The translations under genes were made by a program, and so were the position numbers. A DNA stretch of 64,000 nucleotides from SAR324 cluster bacterium (lineage in GTDB: Bacteria > SAR324 > NAC60-12): NCBI GenBank assembly GCA_015232315.1, contig JADFZZ010000019.1, positions 1 to 64,000 on the forward strand, in the 5' to 3' direction. Shown here piece by piece: positions 1 through 9,016 of this stretch. The notes under the pieces were generated by a model. The model saw only the letters and a program-made list of their open reading frames with translations, did not search any database and had not been told where the DNA came from. How positions within the stretch are numbered: the first letter of the stretch is position 1; each line of letters starts with the position of its first letter.

Positions 1-138
1 GAAGGCACCTGGATTCCACCGGAATATCGTGCAAAATCCCGGGAAGATGACACCCAAAAAGAGACGGATAAAAAAGCTGAAGATGAAAAGCTGTATGAAA
101 TTGACAAACGAACTCTGCGTTGGAGGGCGTTGTGGTAA
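1..138 (+). CDS. C-terminal end of an unidentified protein (partial)
   Basis: Frame 1 is open from the first base to a TAA at 136-138 and encodes the last 45 residues of a protein whose start lies outside the window. The visible part is strongly charged, with many Lys, Glu and Asp residues, and ends in a short Trp/Arg-containing tail (RWRALW). Nothing in it identifies a family. The next gene lies on the other strand, so this is the end of its transcription unit. A weak hairpin (GGGAG at 166-170 with CTCCC at 178-182) followed by a T-rich stretch could terminate it. Confidence 0.6.
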   Translation, partial: EGTWIPPEYRAKSREDDTQKETDKKAEDEKLYEIDKRTLRWRALW

Positions 139-201
139 CACTACCCTCTTATCCGACTGGGGACTGGGAGAGAGAAACTCCCGACTACCCGATTTATATT
201 T

Positions 202-1353
202 TTAGAGTTTTTTTTCAGATGACTGAATCGCAATATATTTAATGATTGTCTGAGCTAATGCCACTGTTTTTAAGTTAATTTCTGGATCAAAATTAATAAA
301 ATGATCCAGACCGATTGATACAATAGTTGTGCTGTGAGGCAGTAACGCATCTACAATAAGAGTAAATCCATCATTGGGTCCTTGTGAGTATAGTATATTA
401 TAACCAGTTTTCGCTCTCTCAGAAATATGGCCTGATAATGGAAACCCTGTATAATTGACCGTTACTATATGTGCGGGAATGTGAATTTGTTTAAAACGTG
501 CCTGGCTATTTTGGGCTGACATGCTCTGGATATTTTCCATTTTCCAACCTTGAAACCATGCGAAACCAGATAAAAACCAATTTTTTGGCCAAGTTTGAAA
601 TGAATCTACAACAGGACTTCCTTTCAGAATTCCAACAATATTGAGCCATCCTTTGACTTGTCGGGTCTGTTCAGCGGTAAGTCTTCTTCCTAAAGCATCG
701 GCAATGGCAGGCCCCGCAGAACTTGCTCCAACAAGAAGCAATGGTCTCCCTGATTGACTGTATCTCAGGATGTCCTTCGCAATATATTCTGAATTTTCTT
801 CTACACTTCCTGTTGAAGGAATCTCCACCAGATGATTTTCTAATCCAATTTGAGATAATAATTTGCGAGGCACGGTGAAATCCGCCCCTGTCTTTTCTCC
901 AGAATCCACATAATCCCACCCTGGAATCATTAGGACGATATAAGAAGAATATAGGGGAGGTTTGGTCAATTTTGTTAGATCAGGCGTAGATTTTACTATG
1001 AGAAGCTCTTCTGCGAATAGACGTTGAAGATATTGATTGATCGGCATTTCAAAAGTTTTATACGTTAAATAAAGTGTCGCAAAGTCTGTGGAATATTGCT
1101 GTGATATTTTTTGAAGGCTTCTTCTTGTGGGGAATTCTAGGTTTTCATTATGAACCATATCAATCTGAGCATCAAAAATTGGATTTGTCTTGTGGCCCGA
1201 TAAATAATTTTCCAGATAATATCTTGCAATTTGAGAATCCACCGTAGTCTGGATGGAGTATCCTGCTAAACTTCCTTGTATGGGGATCTGGGGAATTGAA
1301 TCACTACATGAGGATATCGTAATAAAAATTAAGTACACAAAAAAATATTTCAT
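202..1353 (-). CDS. Predicted lipoprotein with alpha/beta-hydrolase fold
   Basis: The 383-residue protein begins with a short hydrophobic segment ending in a lipobox-like ISSC, so it is probably an envelope lipoprotein. The body looks like an alpha/beta hydrolase. A strand followed by PGWD could form the oxyanion region, LLLVGASSAG near residue 210 is a GxSxG nucleophile elbow, and a late His in LDHFINF is a candidate catalytic base. The substrate cannot be told. An esterase, lipase-like enzyme or inactive relative is possible. It is transcribed alone, with about 180 bp upstream that show no further gene. The fold is fairly sure, the activity is not. Confidence 0.7.
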   Translation of the reverse strand: MKYFFVYLIFITISSCSDSIPQIPIQGSLAGYSIQTTVDSQIARYYLENYLSGHKTNPIFDAQIDMVHNENLEFPTRRSLQKISQQYSTDFATLYLTYKTFEMPINQYLQRLFAEELLIVKSTPDLTKLTKPPLYSSYIVLMIPGWDYVDSGEKTGADFTVPRKLLSQIGLENHLVEIPSTGSVEENSEYIAKDILRYSQSGRPLLLVGASSAGPAIADALGRRLTAEQTRQVKGWLNIVGILKGSPVVDSFQTWPKNWFLSGFAWFQGWKMENIQSMSAQNSQARFKQIHIPAHIVTVNYTGFPLSGHISERAKTGYNILYSQGPNDGFTLIVDALLPHSTTIVSIGLDHFINFDPEINLKTVALAQTIIKYIAIQSSEKKL

Positions 1354-1530
1354 TATTGAAACCGTAAAAGCAGGCGGAAAACAGAGAAAACAGACCGAAA
1401 CCTAAGGGCAATGAAGGTCATAACCACTAGCGAAAAGCAAGGGCCAATCCGCGAGGAACGGTCTGAAAATATGACCGAATAAAATACACAACCCCTTGGC
1501 GCTGGGATTTTTTATGGAGGCCTTCTCCTG

Positions 1531-2244
1531 TCAGTGGATTCCCCATTTTTGATGAAGTTCATTTTCCAGAACAGGCGCATATCGGGGATCAAGCAGATAA
1601 CACAGAATCTCGATCCCGTAACTGTTTTCTGATTCCCTCACTGTTTGAATCTGGGGCGCCTTATTGATCATCGTCCAGGGAACATTCAAAATATATTGCC
1701 GGATTTCGCCGATCAGTTGTTCCAGGGAACCCCGTTTGGCAATTTCCAGAGAAAACCTTAAAGTACCAGACTGAAGGGGCGGTGATTTTTGTAGCCATTG
1801 ACGGGATAGTGTTCCATAGGGAATTTTAACCAGTGTCCCGGTATCGGTTTCCAGCCAGAGGGCCGTGTAACCCAGTTTTCTGATAAGTCCCTGATAGCGA
1901 CCTGCGGTAATATGCTCCTGAACCTTGAACGAGCCTTCCATCCGGATAAACAATCCCATGCCCAGATCCCGGATGATGGGCCACCCGGAGCCAATGGCAA
2001 GGAACAACAAAACGCCCAGCAGAATTTCTGAATATAAACGGGGTAAATCAAAAATCGCGTGACTGCTCCAGATCAGCAGGATTCCCCAGAAAATTGCGGC
2101 CATGACAGGAAATCCCTGCTCCAGCCATGCGTACTGAGTTTTGCCGGAAACCATCCATTGCAGTAAGCGATGAACGGCACGCAAACCGGCCCACAGCAAG
2201 AGACACAGCAGTATAAACTTCAATATTCCAAACTCAAGAATCAT
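1531..2244 (-). CDS. Small MscS-like mechanosensitive channel protein
   Basis: The 237-residue protein has three or four hydrophobic segments in its first 100 residues. A region typical of the MscS pore helix and beta domain follows: Gly-rich LAIGSG, then RDLGMGLFIR, a KVQEHI segment in place of the usual VGD-I, a GLIRKLGY strand, TDTGT, and VKIPYGTLSR in place of the usual V-IPN. A short C-terminal alpha/beta part follows. The family opens under membrane tension to release solutes on osmotic down-shock. The start codon overlaps the stop of the upstream cotransporter-ATPase gene (ATGA at 2241-2244), so the two are very likely translated together. The domain order suggests a compact MscS relative with no long N-terminal extension. 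Confidence 0.8.
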   Translation of the reverse strand: MILEFGILKFILLCLLLWAGLRAVHRLLQWMVSGKTQYAWLEQGFPVMAAIFWGILLIWSSHAIFDLPRLYSEILLGVLLFLAIGSGWPIIRDLGMGLFIRMEGSFKVQEHITAGRYQGLIRKLGYTALWLETDTGTLVKIPYGTLSRQWLQKSPPLQSGTLRFSLEIAKRGSLEQLIGEIRQYILNVPWTMINKAPQIQTVRESENSYGIEILCYLLDPRYAPVLENELHQKWGIH

Positions 2245-5200
2245 AACATCTCCTTATCACGAAAACAGTGTGTCAGCCAGGAGGTGATGAAGGGGTTCAG
2301 CGTCCATACACCATGTTCCGGCTCCACAATCAGTCCGGCACGTTTCATGGAATGAATTTCATGCTGAATTTTGGCGTCATTCCATCGCATGATCCGGCAC
2401 AAACGTTCCGTCGTCAGTGCTTTGTGCAAGATCCATTGAAGGAGCAAAATCTGACGGTCTGTTGTTAAATTGGACAGGATCTCCGCATTTCGGGGGTGTG
2501 GATCCATGATGTTCAAGGTACTTTCCTGAACGGACTCGGTATGAGTCAACCACGAGCGCAAGGAATCACCGACATTTCCATGGGCATAATCAAAATGCCG
2601 ACTGAAGAGTCGCGCGATTTTGAGCGGTGACAGGGATTCCTCGGAAGTTCCCTTGAGTTGAAACTTAATGCCGCTGGCCCGATGCCTGAGCATGATCAGA
2701 TCCTTGAGTTCTTCTGCGTTGAAGGGTGTGCATTCGATGAGTTCCAGCAAATAATCCCGAATGTTCCAGAATTTTGAAATAAATGACAACGCATGTTGAT
2801 TGATATTCATGAGGATCAGATATCGATTTCCCCATTTTTCCATAATCATGCTGATTTCCCTTAAAACAGCCATGCCTTCCGGACTGCGTTCCCACCAGAG
2901 TTCAATGTCATGAAACACCAGTACGCAATTGGGGGGAAGATGTTCCATCATCTCATATCCCTGACTTTGGGTTGCCAGTGAAATGCGGTTCCAGAATTCT
3001 GACACATTGCAACTGCCTCCGGAGGGCGGAATGATCTGATAAACCGGAACACGTTTGCAGTATTGTTCCAGAATCATGTGCGTCAGCCCGGTTTTTCCGG
3101 AATAGCGATTGCCGCTGATCATCACCACCCCTCCGGTTCCACCGCGAAAACGTTGAATGGCCTTTTCCGCCTGACGTAATTCGGCTTTTCTTCCCACCCA
3201 GAAGTTTTTGTTGGGAATGTGTTCACCCAGAAACAATTGTTTATAGTGAAAGGGCAGTGCATTCAGAACATCATGTCCGGGCATCATGGTATCCAGAATG
3301 TTCCGCACCGTATGCAGTTCGCCATGAATATGGTTCATTTGCTGCCAACGTTGCGCTTTCAGCAAACTTTCATTTTTATGGTAAATCAAACGTACCAGCG
3401 TTGATTCAAAGGCTTCGTAGAGTTTTTCTCGTTTCTCACCCACATTGGACAACATGCGCTTGCCTTCCTGTTGTCGGATATAACGTTTGAGATCACGGGA
3501 AGACTGAATGATGAGGAATGGATTGAGTTTGTCCGAGGTCAGTTTGAGCTGTTTTTCAAACAATTCATCGAGTTCATGCTGGATGAGGGTGATTTGTTCC
3601 TTTTCACGTAAAATGCGGGTTTTCTCCTGCTCCAGCCAGAGTTCCAGCGTTTTGTCACTGTCAGCATCGCTTTGCAATTCCCTGGAACCTCTGTTGAACA
3701 GTATCAGCCTGCGGGTGTCATGGATGTTCTGATTGGCATTTTCCAGCAGGGGCACCGCGTGTTCGAGATAGGCTTCCAGTGGTTCTATCAAGTCTGAATA
3801 AATAAAATACTCGACCAGTTCCCGGAGATAAATGGTAAGCACCTCCATCTTGCTGAACTGCCCCTCCTGAAAGGATTGTAACGAAACATTGCTGATGGTG
3901 TCCATGGATTCCGGCAGAGTTTCCAGGGCCGGTCTCAGTTCGTTGATCATGTTTTCCACAAGTTCATGGGTATCAATCGAAATTTTTCCATCATAATGAG
4001 CCACATTGACGCCGGAAGTTTCAGCCACCGGATTCAGGGTTTTTCTGGATAAATCCTCCACAAACACATCAATTTTATCAATAAGCTGGTTTTCGATGCT
4101 CAGCAGCAGATCCTGTTCAAATTTCTGAATAATGATGGTCATGCGCCGTTGAAAAGAAACCAGAAACAAATCCATTTTCAGCACTTCCAGCAACAGTGTC
4201 TGATTGTGTTTCCAGGTTGCGGGATAGTCATCTATTCCGGCGATCAGGTTTTCTTCATGAGTGCGCTTTTTCATCTGTTTCAACCGGCCCGAACTTCCGG
4301 GGATCCAGGCTTCCTGAATCAGTGATTGAATGGCGTTACCACAGGATTGTAGCAATTGAGTCTGATAATGTTCAAACATACTGTCATTGATTTGCTGAAG
4401 TGCTTCCTGGTGTTTCTCAAGCCGGGTTTCATGACGGGTGATCAGTTCTCCATTCAAGGCATTGCCTGTTCCCTGCTTTTCCAGGTGTCCCAGGGTGTCC
4501 CGGATGGTATGGCAGAGATTTTGAAGTTCCCTGACAAGTTTGTAATGCTGAAGACCCACAGCCTGCAATCCCGGCCACAGCGTCGAACCGCGTTTCTGTT
4601 GAAAATAATAATGAATCAAGCCTTTCAGGGACAAGTTGGCTTGTGGCGGAACATGGCGCCAGCGTATCTTTTGGCGAGTCACCCATTTAAGCGTTTTCAG
4701 TCTGAAATCATCATGCCGTTGGGGTTCAAAATTTTCTTCAGGATAAAGCACCTGTAGTGACTCCGGATAATCCTGAATCAGTTTGCCGATGGTTCCGGTC
4801 CACCAGGTCAAACCATTATCCCAGAATTCCATTTGATGTTTCAGGGCTTCGTCTTCAAATTCAGAAACGTTGCGCAATAATTGAAACAGAATATCGCCCT
4901 GTATCTTGGAAACAATTTTTTTATTTCGTAGATCATCGCCTTTTCCAATCTGTTTGGAAAAGCGGTTCAGTCCCGCATAACCGACTTCCGTCAGCGCATT
5001 GATGAGTTCCTGATTTTTTTTACGTAGAGGCAATACATAAAATTCCATATATTGTTTCAGTGCTTCTTCAATCTGCGCAATCAACCGGTTGATATACTGC
5101 GACAACTGCGGGTCAGGCGGCAATTCAATTTTTTCATGTTCCGTAAACTGACTCAAGGACAACGCCAAAGCCTGTTCCTGCCCGGTCACTCCGGAGGTTT

Positions 5201-7370
5201 GATGCCATTCAATGCCCGTAGCGACTTCATTGAAAAAGGAGGAGGCATGAATCAACAGGGTAGGCCCCAGCGAAGACAGCAGATTGTTGGTGGACTTAAT
5301 CATCTGACCTGCGTTGGTCTCATTCATCAACGGCATTCCCAGAATGGTCAGATCCGCTGAGCCTGATTGTTCTGACAAAATTTGGGGAAATGGTTTTTGT
5401 TCAATGGCGTTGTTGATGATGTTGATGGTGGCATCCAGTCGTGCGTCATCCAGCAATTTTTTCATGTTTTTGTAAATGGTATCCACCATGGCGCTGGTTT
5501 CGGTCATGATCAGGAAACGAACTGTCGTATCACGCCATTCAGGGGACAATAACAAAAATTTAACCAGCATCAGGCTCAGATTTCCATTATTTCCCGCGCC
5601 ACGCCACCAGACATCAATCTGTTTACGCTCGCCAAAACCACGTTCAGAATTATATTCAAGAAACAACAGATTATAATCCAGTTGTGTCAGGGTCTGGATC
5701 ATGTGTCCGAATTTTTCAGGGTTCCGGGTTTCGCCCCCCCAGCCCATCAGAATGGAATTAGGGTCAATGCCTGAAAATCCATACGTTTGAGCGATATTTT
5801 CAATGCCCTGGTAAATATCCTTGCATTCCTGTTTGCGGATGAACACGCCCGGTATGGATTCATCTTCAGAGACCACAATCTGTTTGGAGCGGGGAAACAG
5901 AATTTTGGCGGTCGGATTTTCAACCAGATCAAAATCAGACAGCATGCCCATCTGTCCGATGGTCCATTTTCCGAATTCCATCAGATAGGGCCTGGCCTGA
6001 GAACCGCCACTGAACAACAGAAGGTTTGGCCTCCAGTTCTGACTTTGTGAATCGCTCTTACTCAACTTGAACAAGCCCTGTCGCACCAGCGCTCCCCAGA
6101 CTCCGGCCCAGATATCACCGACGCTGGTCATTTCCTTGCGTTTGAGATAGGAAAAAACTCCGGTCAGGATCACAGTCCCCCCAACCATTGCGACCAGATC
6201 CAGTTCCAGCATGATGATCGCACATGAAAGCGCGCCGATGATACTCAGAATTCTGGGGGTTCGGAACGATGGTCTGAAATCAGGACTGGCCCAGCTTTCA
6301 ATGGCGCAGGTCAGATTGAGAAAACCATAGGTGGTGAGAAAAAAAATTGAAACAATCCGGGCAATGACATCCAGTTCTCCAATGAGAATTCCTGCTTCAG
6401 CAATCAGGAATGTCAGCATCAGCGCGTTGCGGGGTTCATTGTCTTTTCCATGTCCCTTGCCAAATATCGCGGGAGTGATTTTATCAATGGATGTCGCCTG
6501 CAAAATACGGGGGGCGCCAAGGATACTTCCAATCGCGGAAGACACGGTGGCTGACCAGATTCCGGCAATAACCAGCGGAGGATACAGCGAAGCTTCCAAT
6601 AGGATTTTCGGATTATTGACCAGGGCCTCAGGCATGATTCTGAACCCCAGAAAAATGGCAATTCCCATATAAATCACCAATCCCAGCGCAATGGCGATGA
6701 TTGTGCCCAGCGGGATGGATTTCTTGGGATCTTCGAGGTCGCCTGACATGGAAACACCCGCTTCAAAACCTGTCACTGCCGGGAAAAAGATACCAAATAA
6801 AATCATCATGCCCGGCGCATTGTCCATGGGCATCAAATGCGGTGACTCCGGAATTTGGGGCGGGGTTCCCAAAAATACGGACAACAGTGACAGGGCGATG
6901 GTCACCATAATGAAATACTGGCTTTTTACCGCTAGGGAGGTGCTGATAAACGTCAGGGTGGTGACCGCCAGCAACGAGACAGTTCCCGCGATTCGAATGT
7001 TATTGATGGTTTGCTCCCAGCCCCAGAATCCCAGAAAACTTTCGGAAAAACCAATCAGATACAGACTCACGCTGAAAGACAGTCCCACGAACAACGCCAG
7101 TCCCAGTGTTCCGCCAATCGGGAGACCCAAACTTCTGGAAATCATGAAATAGGAACCGCCACCTTCTACTTTTTTATCCGTAGCGATCGTTGAAATGCTC
7201 AAACCTGTCGTCACTGAAATCACATGCGCGATCACAATGATTCCGACAGTCATATAAATCCCGGCATTGCCTGTGATCCAGGGCAGGCGCATGTACATGA
7301 TCACACCGAGAATTGTCAGGATCGAAGGAGTGAACACGCCTCCGAAGGTACCAAATTTTTTTGAGGACAT
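2241..7370 (-). CDS. SLC12-like cation-chloride cotransporter fused to a C-terminal P-loop ATPase
   Basis: Residues about 1-430 form a 12-helix APC/SLC12 permease. The start resembles NKCC/KCC transporters, with FGTFGGVFTPSILTILGVI, then GGGSYFMISRSLG and GFEAGVSMSGDLEDPKKSIP. Residues about 430-750 match the cytosolic SLC12 C-domain. A long, mostly helical and coiled-coil-like region follows to about residue 1370. The last 350 residues look like an AAA/STAND or Orc1-type ATPase: WVGRKAEL, a Walker A GNRYSGKTG near 1420, a Walker B-like VLVFHDIE near 1488, an LILMNIN sensor-like strand, and a C-terminal winged-helix-like segment. Cotransporters of this family move K or Na with Cl. The ATPase suggests regulation or signalling and is an inference. 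A TTG start at 7409 would add 13 residues. I chose the ATG at 7370 because it directly precedes the conserved start. The downstream MscS gene overlaps by 4 bases. Confidence 0.85.
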   Translation of the reverse strand: MSSKKFGTFGGVFTPSILTILGVIMYMRLPWITGNAGIYMTVGIIVIAHVISVTTGLSISTIATDKKVEGGGSYFMISRSLGLPIGGTLGLALFVGLSFSVSLYLIGFSESFLGFWGWEQTINNIRIAGTVSLLAVTTLTFISTSLAVKSQYFIMVTIALSLLSVFLGTPPQIPESPHLMPMDNAPGMMILFGIFFPAVTGFEAGVSMSGDLEDPKKSIPLGTIIAIALGLVIYMGIAIFLGFRIMPEALVNNPKILLEASLYPPLVIAGIWSATVSSAIGSILGAPRILQATSIDKITPAIFGKGHGKDNEPRNALMLTFLIAEAGILIGELDVIARIVSIFFLTTYGFLNLTCAIESWASPDFRPSFRTPRILSIIGALSCAIIMLELDLVAMVGGTVILTGVFSYLKRKEMTSVGDIWAGVWGALVRQGLFKLSKSDSQSQNWRPNLLLFSGGSQARPYLMEFGKWTIGQMGMLSDFDLVENPTAKILFPRSKQIVVSEDESIPGVFIRKQECKDIYQGIENIAQTYGFSGIDPNSILMGWGGETRNPEKFGHMIQTLTQLDYNLLFLEYNSERGFGERKQIDVWWRGAGNNGNLSLMLVKFLLLSPEWRDTTVRFLIMTETSAMVDTIYKNMKKLLDDARLDATINIINNAIEQKPFPQILSEQSGSADLTILGMPLMNETNAGQMIKSTNNLLSSLGPTLLIHASSFFNEVATGIEWHQTSGVTGQEQALALSLSQFTEHEKIELPPDPQLSQYINRLIAQIEEALKQYMEFYVLPLRKKNQELINALTEVGYAGLNRFSKQIGKGDDLRNKKIVSKIQGDILFQLLRNVSEFEDEALKHQMEFWDNGLTWWTGTIGKLIQDYPESLQVLYPEENFEPQRHDDFRLKTLKWVTRQKIRWRHVPPQANLSLKGLIHYYFQQKRGSTLWPGLQAVGLQHYKLVRELQNLCHTIRDTLGHLEKQGTGNALNGELITRHETRLEKHQEALQQINDSMFEHYQTQLLQSCGNAIQSLIQEAWIPGSSGRLKQMKKRTHEENLIAGIDDYPATWKHNQTLLLEVLKMDLFLVSFQRRMTIIIQKFEQDLLLSIENQLIDKIDVFVEDLSRKTLNPVAETSGVNVAHYDGKISIDTHELVENMINELRPALETLPESMDTISNVSLQSFQEGQFSKMEVLTIYLRELVEYFIYSDLIEPLEAYLEHAVPLLENANQNIHDTRRLILFNRGSRELQSDADSDKTLELWLEQEKTRILREKEQITLIQHELDELFEKQLKLTSDKLNPFLIIQSSRDLKRYIRQQEGKRMLSNVGEKREKLYEAFESTLVRLIYHKNESLLKAQRWQQMNHIHGELHTVRNILDTMMPGHDVLNALPFHYKQLFLGEHIPNKNFWVGRKAELRQAEKAIQRFRGGTGGVVMISGNRYSGKTGLTHMILEQYCKRVPVYQIIPPSGGSCNVSEFWNRISLATQSQGYEMMEHLPPNCVLVFHDIELWWERSPEGMAVLREISMIMEKWGNRYLILMNINQHALSFISKFWNIRDYLLELIECTPFNAEELKDLIMLRHRASGIKFQLKGTSEESLSPLKIARLFSRHFDYAHGNVGDSLRSWLTHTESVQESTLNIMDPHPRNAEILSNLTTDRQILLLQWILHKALTTERLCRIMRWNDAKIQHEIHSMKRAGLIVEPEHGVWTLNPFITSWLTHCFRDKEML

Positions 7371-7505
7371 ACGGTTACAGGTGTTGAAATTTTTATAAAA
7401 GACTGACAACAGATAAACAGCGACTCTCAGGATGTGTGTGTATCATGGTGCCTTTGAGAGTTGCAATGAGTAACTTTTTACCAACAGAACAATCAAGGAG
7501 AGTTT

Positions 7506-7928
7506 ATGTCACAAGAAGATTATTACGTGGAAGCCGCCCAGAAAGGGAATCTGGAGGTCGTCCGGGAACTGGTTGAAAAAATGACCCATGCCGCCGCCCT
7601 GGAAGGGCATTATGAACTGGTCAAACTGCTGGTCAACCATCGAACTGATATTGATCAGGTCCTGTTGAAAGCCGCAAGTCGGGGGCATTTGAAAATTGTG
7701 AAGCTTTGCCTCAAACAGGGGGCCATTCCTGATCCCTGGGATGACAACAAATGGACTCCCCTGATGTGGGCCGCCTATCGGGGCCATGATGACCTGGTGG
7801 AACTTTTACTGGAAGCCGGAGCAAATCCTAATGTTTCTGATGACGCACAGCGGTCGCCCCTCAGTCTGGCGAATCAGCGACAGCACAAAAAAATCACCAA
7901 ACTCCTGAAAAAAGCTGGCGCAAAATAA
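7506..7928 (+). CDS. Ankyrin-repeat protein
   Basis: This is a 140-residue soluble protein preceded by a good ribosome site (AAGGAGAG ending 7 bases before the ATG). It consists almost entirely of ankyrin repeats: repeated A-x-G-H-x-x-x-V-x-x-L units, a canonical WTPLMWAAYRGH repeat near residue 80, and a capping SPLSLANQR repeat. Ankyrin repeats bind proteins; no enzymatic domain is present and no partner can be inferred. It has no signal peptide, so it should be cytoplasmic. It is divergent from the cotransporter gene, with about 135 bp between the two starts. It directly precedes the decayed mobile/defence remnants. Confidence 0.85.
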   Translation: MSQEDYYVEAAQKGNLEVVRELVEKMTHAAALEGHYELVKLLVNHRTDIDQVLLKAASRGHLKIVKLCLKQGAIPDPWDDNKWTPLMWAAYRGHDDLVELLLEAGANPNVSDDAQRSPLSLANQRQHKKITKLLKKAGAK

Positions 7929-7992
7929 AAGTTCCATCATTCATCAGTTGTTTATGTGATGCGATATTTGAATATATGGATCAAATTCCAGC

Positions 7993-8199
7993 ATGGTTGA
8001 AATGAATCACGACCGATACAGCCTCTCATTCACATCAGGGACACTTTTTCATCAGAATTCGGTGCAATTGGTGGAACTTTTTTTTGTTTCGAGAGACTGG
8101 GTGCGTGTCCGGGAGGAGGTTATCCTTCGTAATTTGTTGCAGTCCCGAACCCAAAACGCGCTGAAACGAATCTGCCGCGAAATCATGATTATGGCATAG
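7993..8199 (+). pseudogene. brxA: BrxA-like (DUF1819) N-terminal fragment, BREX remnant
   Basis: The 68-codon frame resembles the first 60 residues of BrxA/DUF1819, a component of BREX phage-defence systems: YSLSFTSGTLF, then a S-VQLVELF helix, then DW-VREEVI, NLLQSRTQNALKR and ICREI. Full-length BrxA proteins are about 200 residues. Here the similarity ends right after ICREI and a stop follows at once. None of the other BREX genes (brxB, brxC, pglX, pglZ, brxL) is nearby. It is therefore read as a truncated remnant. The resemblance is from memory of the family and needs a profile search. The next recognisable piece is a recombinase tail. Confidence 0.6.
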
Positions 8200-8473
8200 G
8201 AGAAAAAAATATAAGGAACTGGATAAACTCACTCAGGCGGTTAGAAGGAAAAACTGGATATTAGGATTTAACCCTGCTATTGATCCCCTGCATGAATGGC
8301 GGAAATCAGGAATCACTCCTTTGCTGATTATTGGTGCTCCGGTTTCACTGGTTCAGGCAATGGCAGGTCATGCCAATCCACAAACCACCCTGAAGCATTA
8401 TACCAATAAAAAACACATGTTGGAACAATCTCTGGCTTTGCCTCGAATCGTACACAGAAAAAGAATCAGATAA
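8189..8473 (+). pseudogene. Tyrosine recombinase (phage-type integrase) C-terminal fragment
   Basis: An open frame without a convincing start runs from a TGA at 8186 to a TAA at 8471. From about 8333 it reads like the end of a tyrosine recombinase: GAPVSLVQAMAGHANPQTT, then LKHYTN with the nucleophile Tyr. The GH of the AGHA box provides the second catalytic His. The upstream catalytic Arg-Lys-HxxR segment is missing; the preceding 45 codons do not resemble an integrase and may be fused foreign sequence. With the tRNA 3' fragment 40 bp downstream, this looks like the scar of an integrated element that has largely been lost. Confidence 0.6.
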
Positions 8474-8513
8474 AATAGCGCTTATTTATCAACAAATTAT
8501 GAATGAGTGAAAG

Positions 8514-8562
8514 TGGGACTGAAAATCCTCGTGTCGGAGGTTCGATTCTCTCTCTGGCCACC
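8514..8562 (+). pseudogene. 3' half of a tRNA-Phe (att-site remnant)
   Basis: The sequence contains a Phe anticodon loop (CTGAAAA, anticodon GAA, 8519-8525), a GTGTC variable region, a TTCGATT T-loop, and an acceptor 3' strand TCTGGCC followed by ACC. The matching 5' half (GGCCAGA and the D-arm) is absent upstream, and the T-stem pairs poorly. It is a fragment, not a working tRNA. Integrases of the tyrosine family commonly use the tRNA anticodon-to-3'-end segment as the attachment site, so this is probably one att copy. The intact tRNA-Phe would be elsewhere in the genome. Confidence 0.65.
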
Positions 8563-9016
8563 TTCTTCAAGCCTTGAAAACACAGGCATTCCAAAATTCT
8601 AATAAAAATCTCAAGAGTTGTAAGTTTTCAGTTATCAGCCTTCAGCTTTTCGTAAATCATTGAAATTAAATTTTTTATGAACATCAAACTTTCAAAGCAA
8701 CTTTTAGGCTTATATAAAAACCATACTAATTTCAATTAGTTCAAAAAATTGAAAGCTGAGAACTTACCACTGTCGAGTAAAAATCAATACACGACATAAT
8801 ACGAATCGAGAGTGCTTCAGTATGTGGGTCTAAACGGTATAAATTTCCATAAATGCCCGGATATTTATCCAAAACACCTTCAGCGGACTCTGGTCCGGAA
8901 TTTTGTGCCTATACCAAAAATTTGATTCTAAATATCAAAGGAAAACTTTAGAAAGATCCCGTGTGTGGGGATTTGCCATGCCTCAAATTCAACAAAATTA
9001 TTCAGGATGAAAAACC
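8563..9016. other. Non-coding stretch between tRNA fragment and ABC-F gene
   Basis: This 454-bp AT-rich stretch has no convincing gene. It contains an imperfect inverted pair: GTAAGTTTTCAG at 8620-8631 against a reverse-complement-like CTGAGAACTTAC at 8756-8767. This pair may bound a small repeat element. Nearer the ABC-F gene there is a short hairpin (ATCCC...GGGAT around 8957-8974). ABC-F genes are sometimes controlled by leader attenuation, but nothing here proves it. A weak ribosome site (CAGGA) precedes the ABC-F ATG. Confidence 0.4.

Noticed and set aside
1354-1530. Possible riboswitch or small gene in the 177-bp leader of the hydrolase gene
   Set aside because: Neither strand showed a known aptamer core or an ORF with a ribosome site.
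4356-4757. 133-codon ORF on the + strand inside the cotransporter-ATPase gene
   Set aside because: It is in a frame opposite to a long continuous coding gene with recognisable domains, so it is a shadow.
6691-7152. 153-codon ORF on the + strand inside the permease domain
   Set aside because: The minus-strand frame encodes conserved SLC12 helices here, so the other is a shadow.
8035-8232. 65-codon ORF opposite the BrxA fragment
   Set aside because: Low-complexity and without a ribosome site; the + strand match to BrxA is better.
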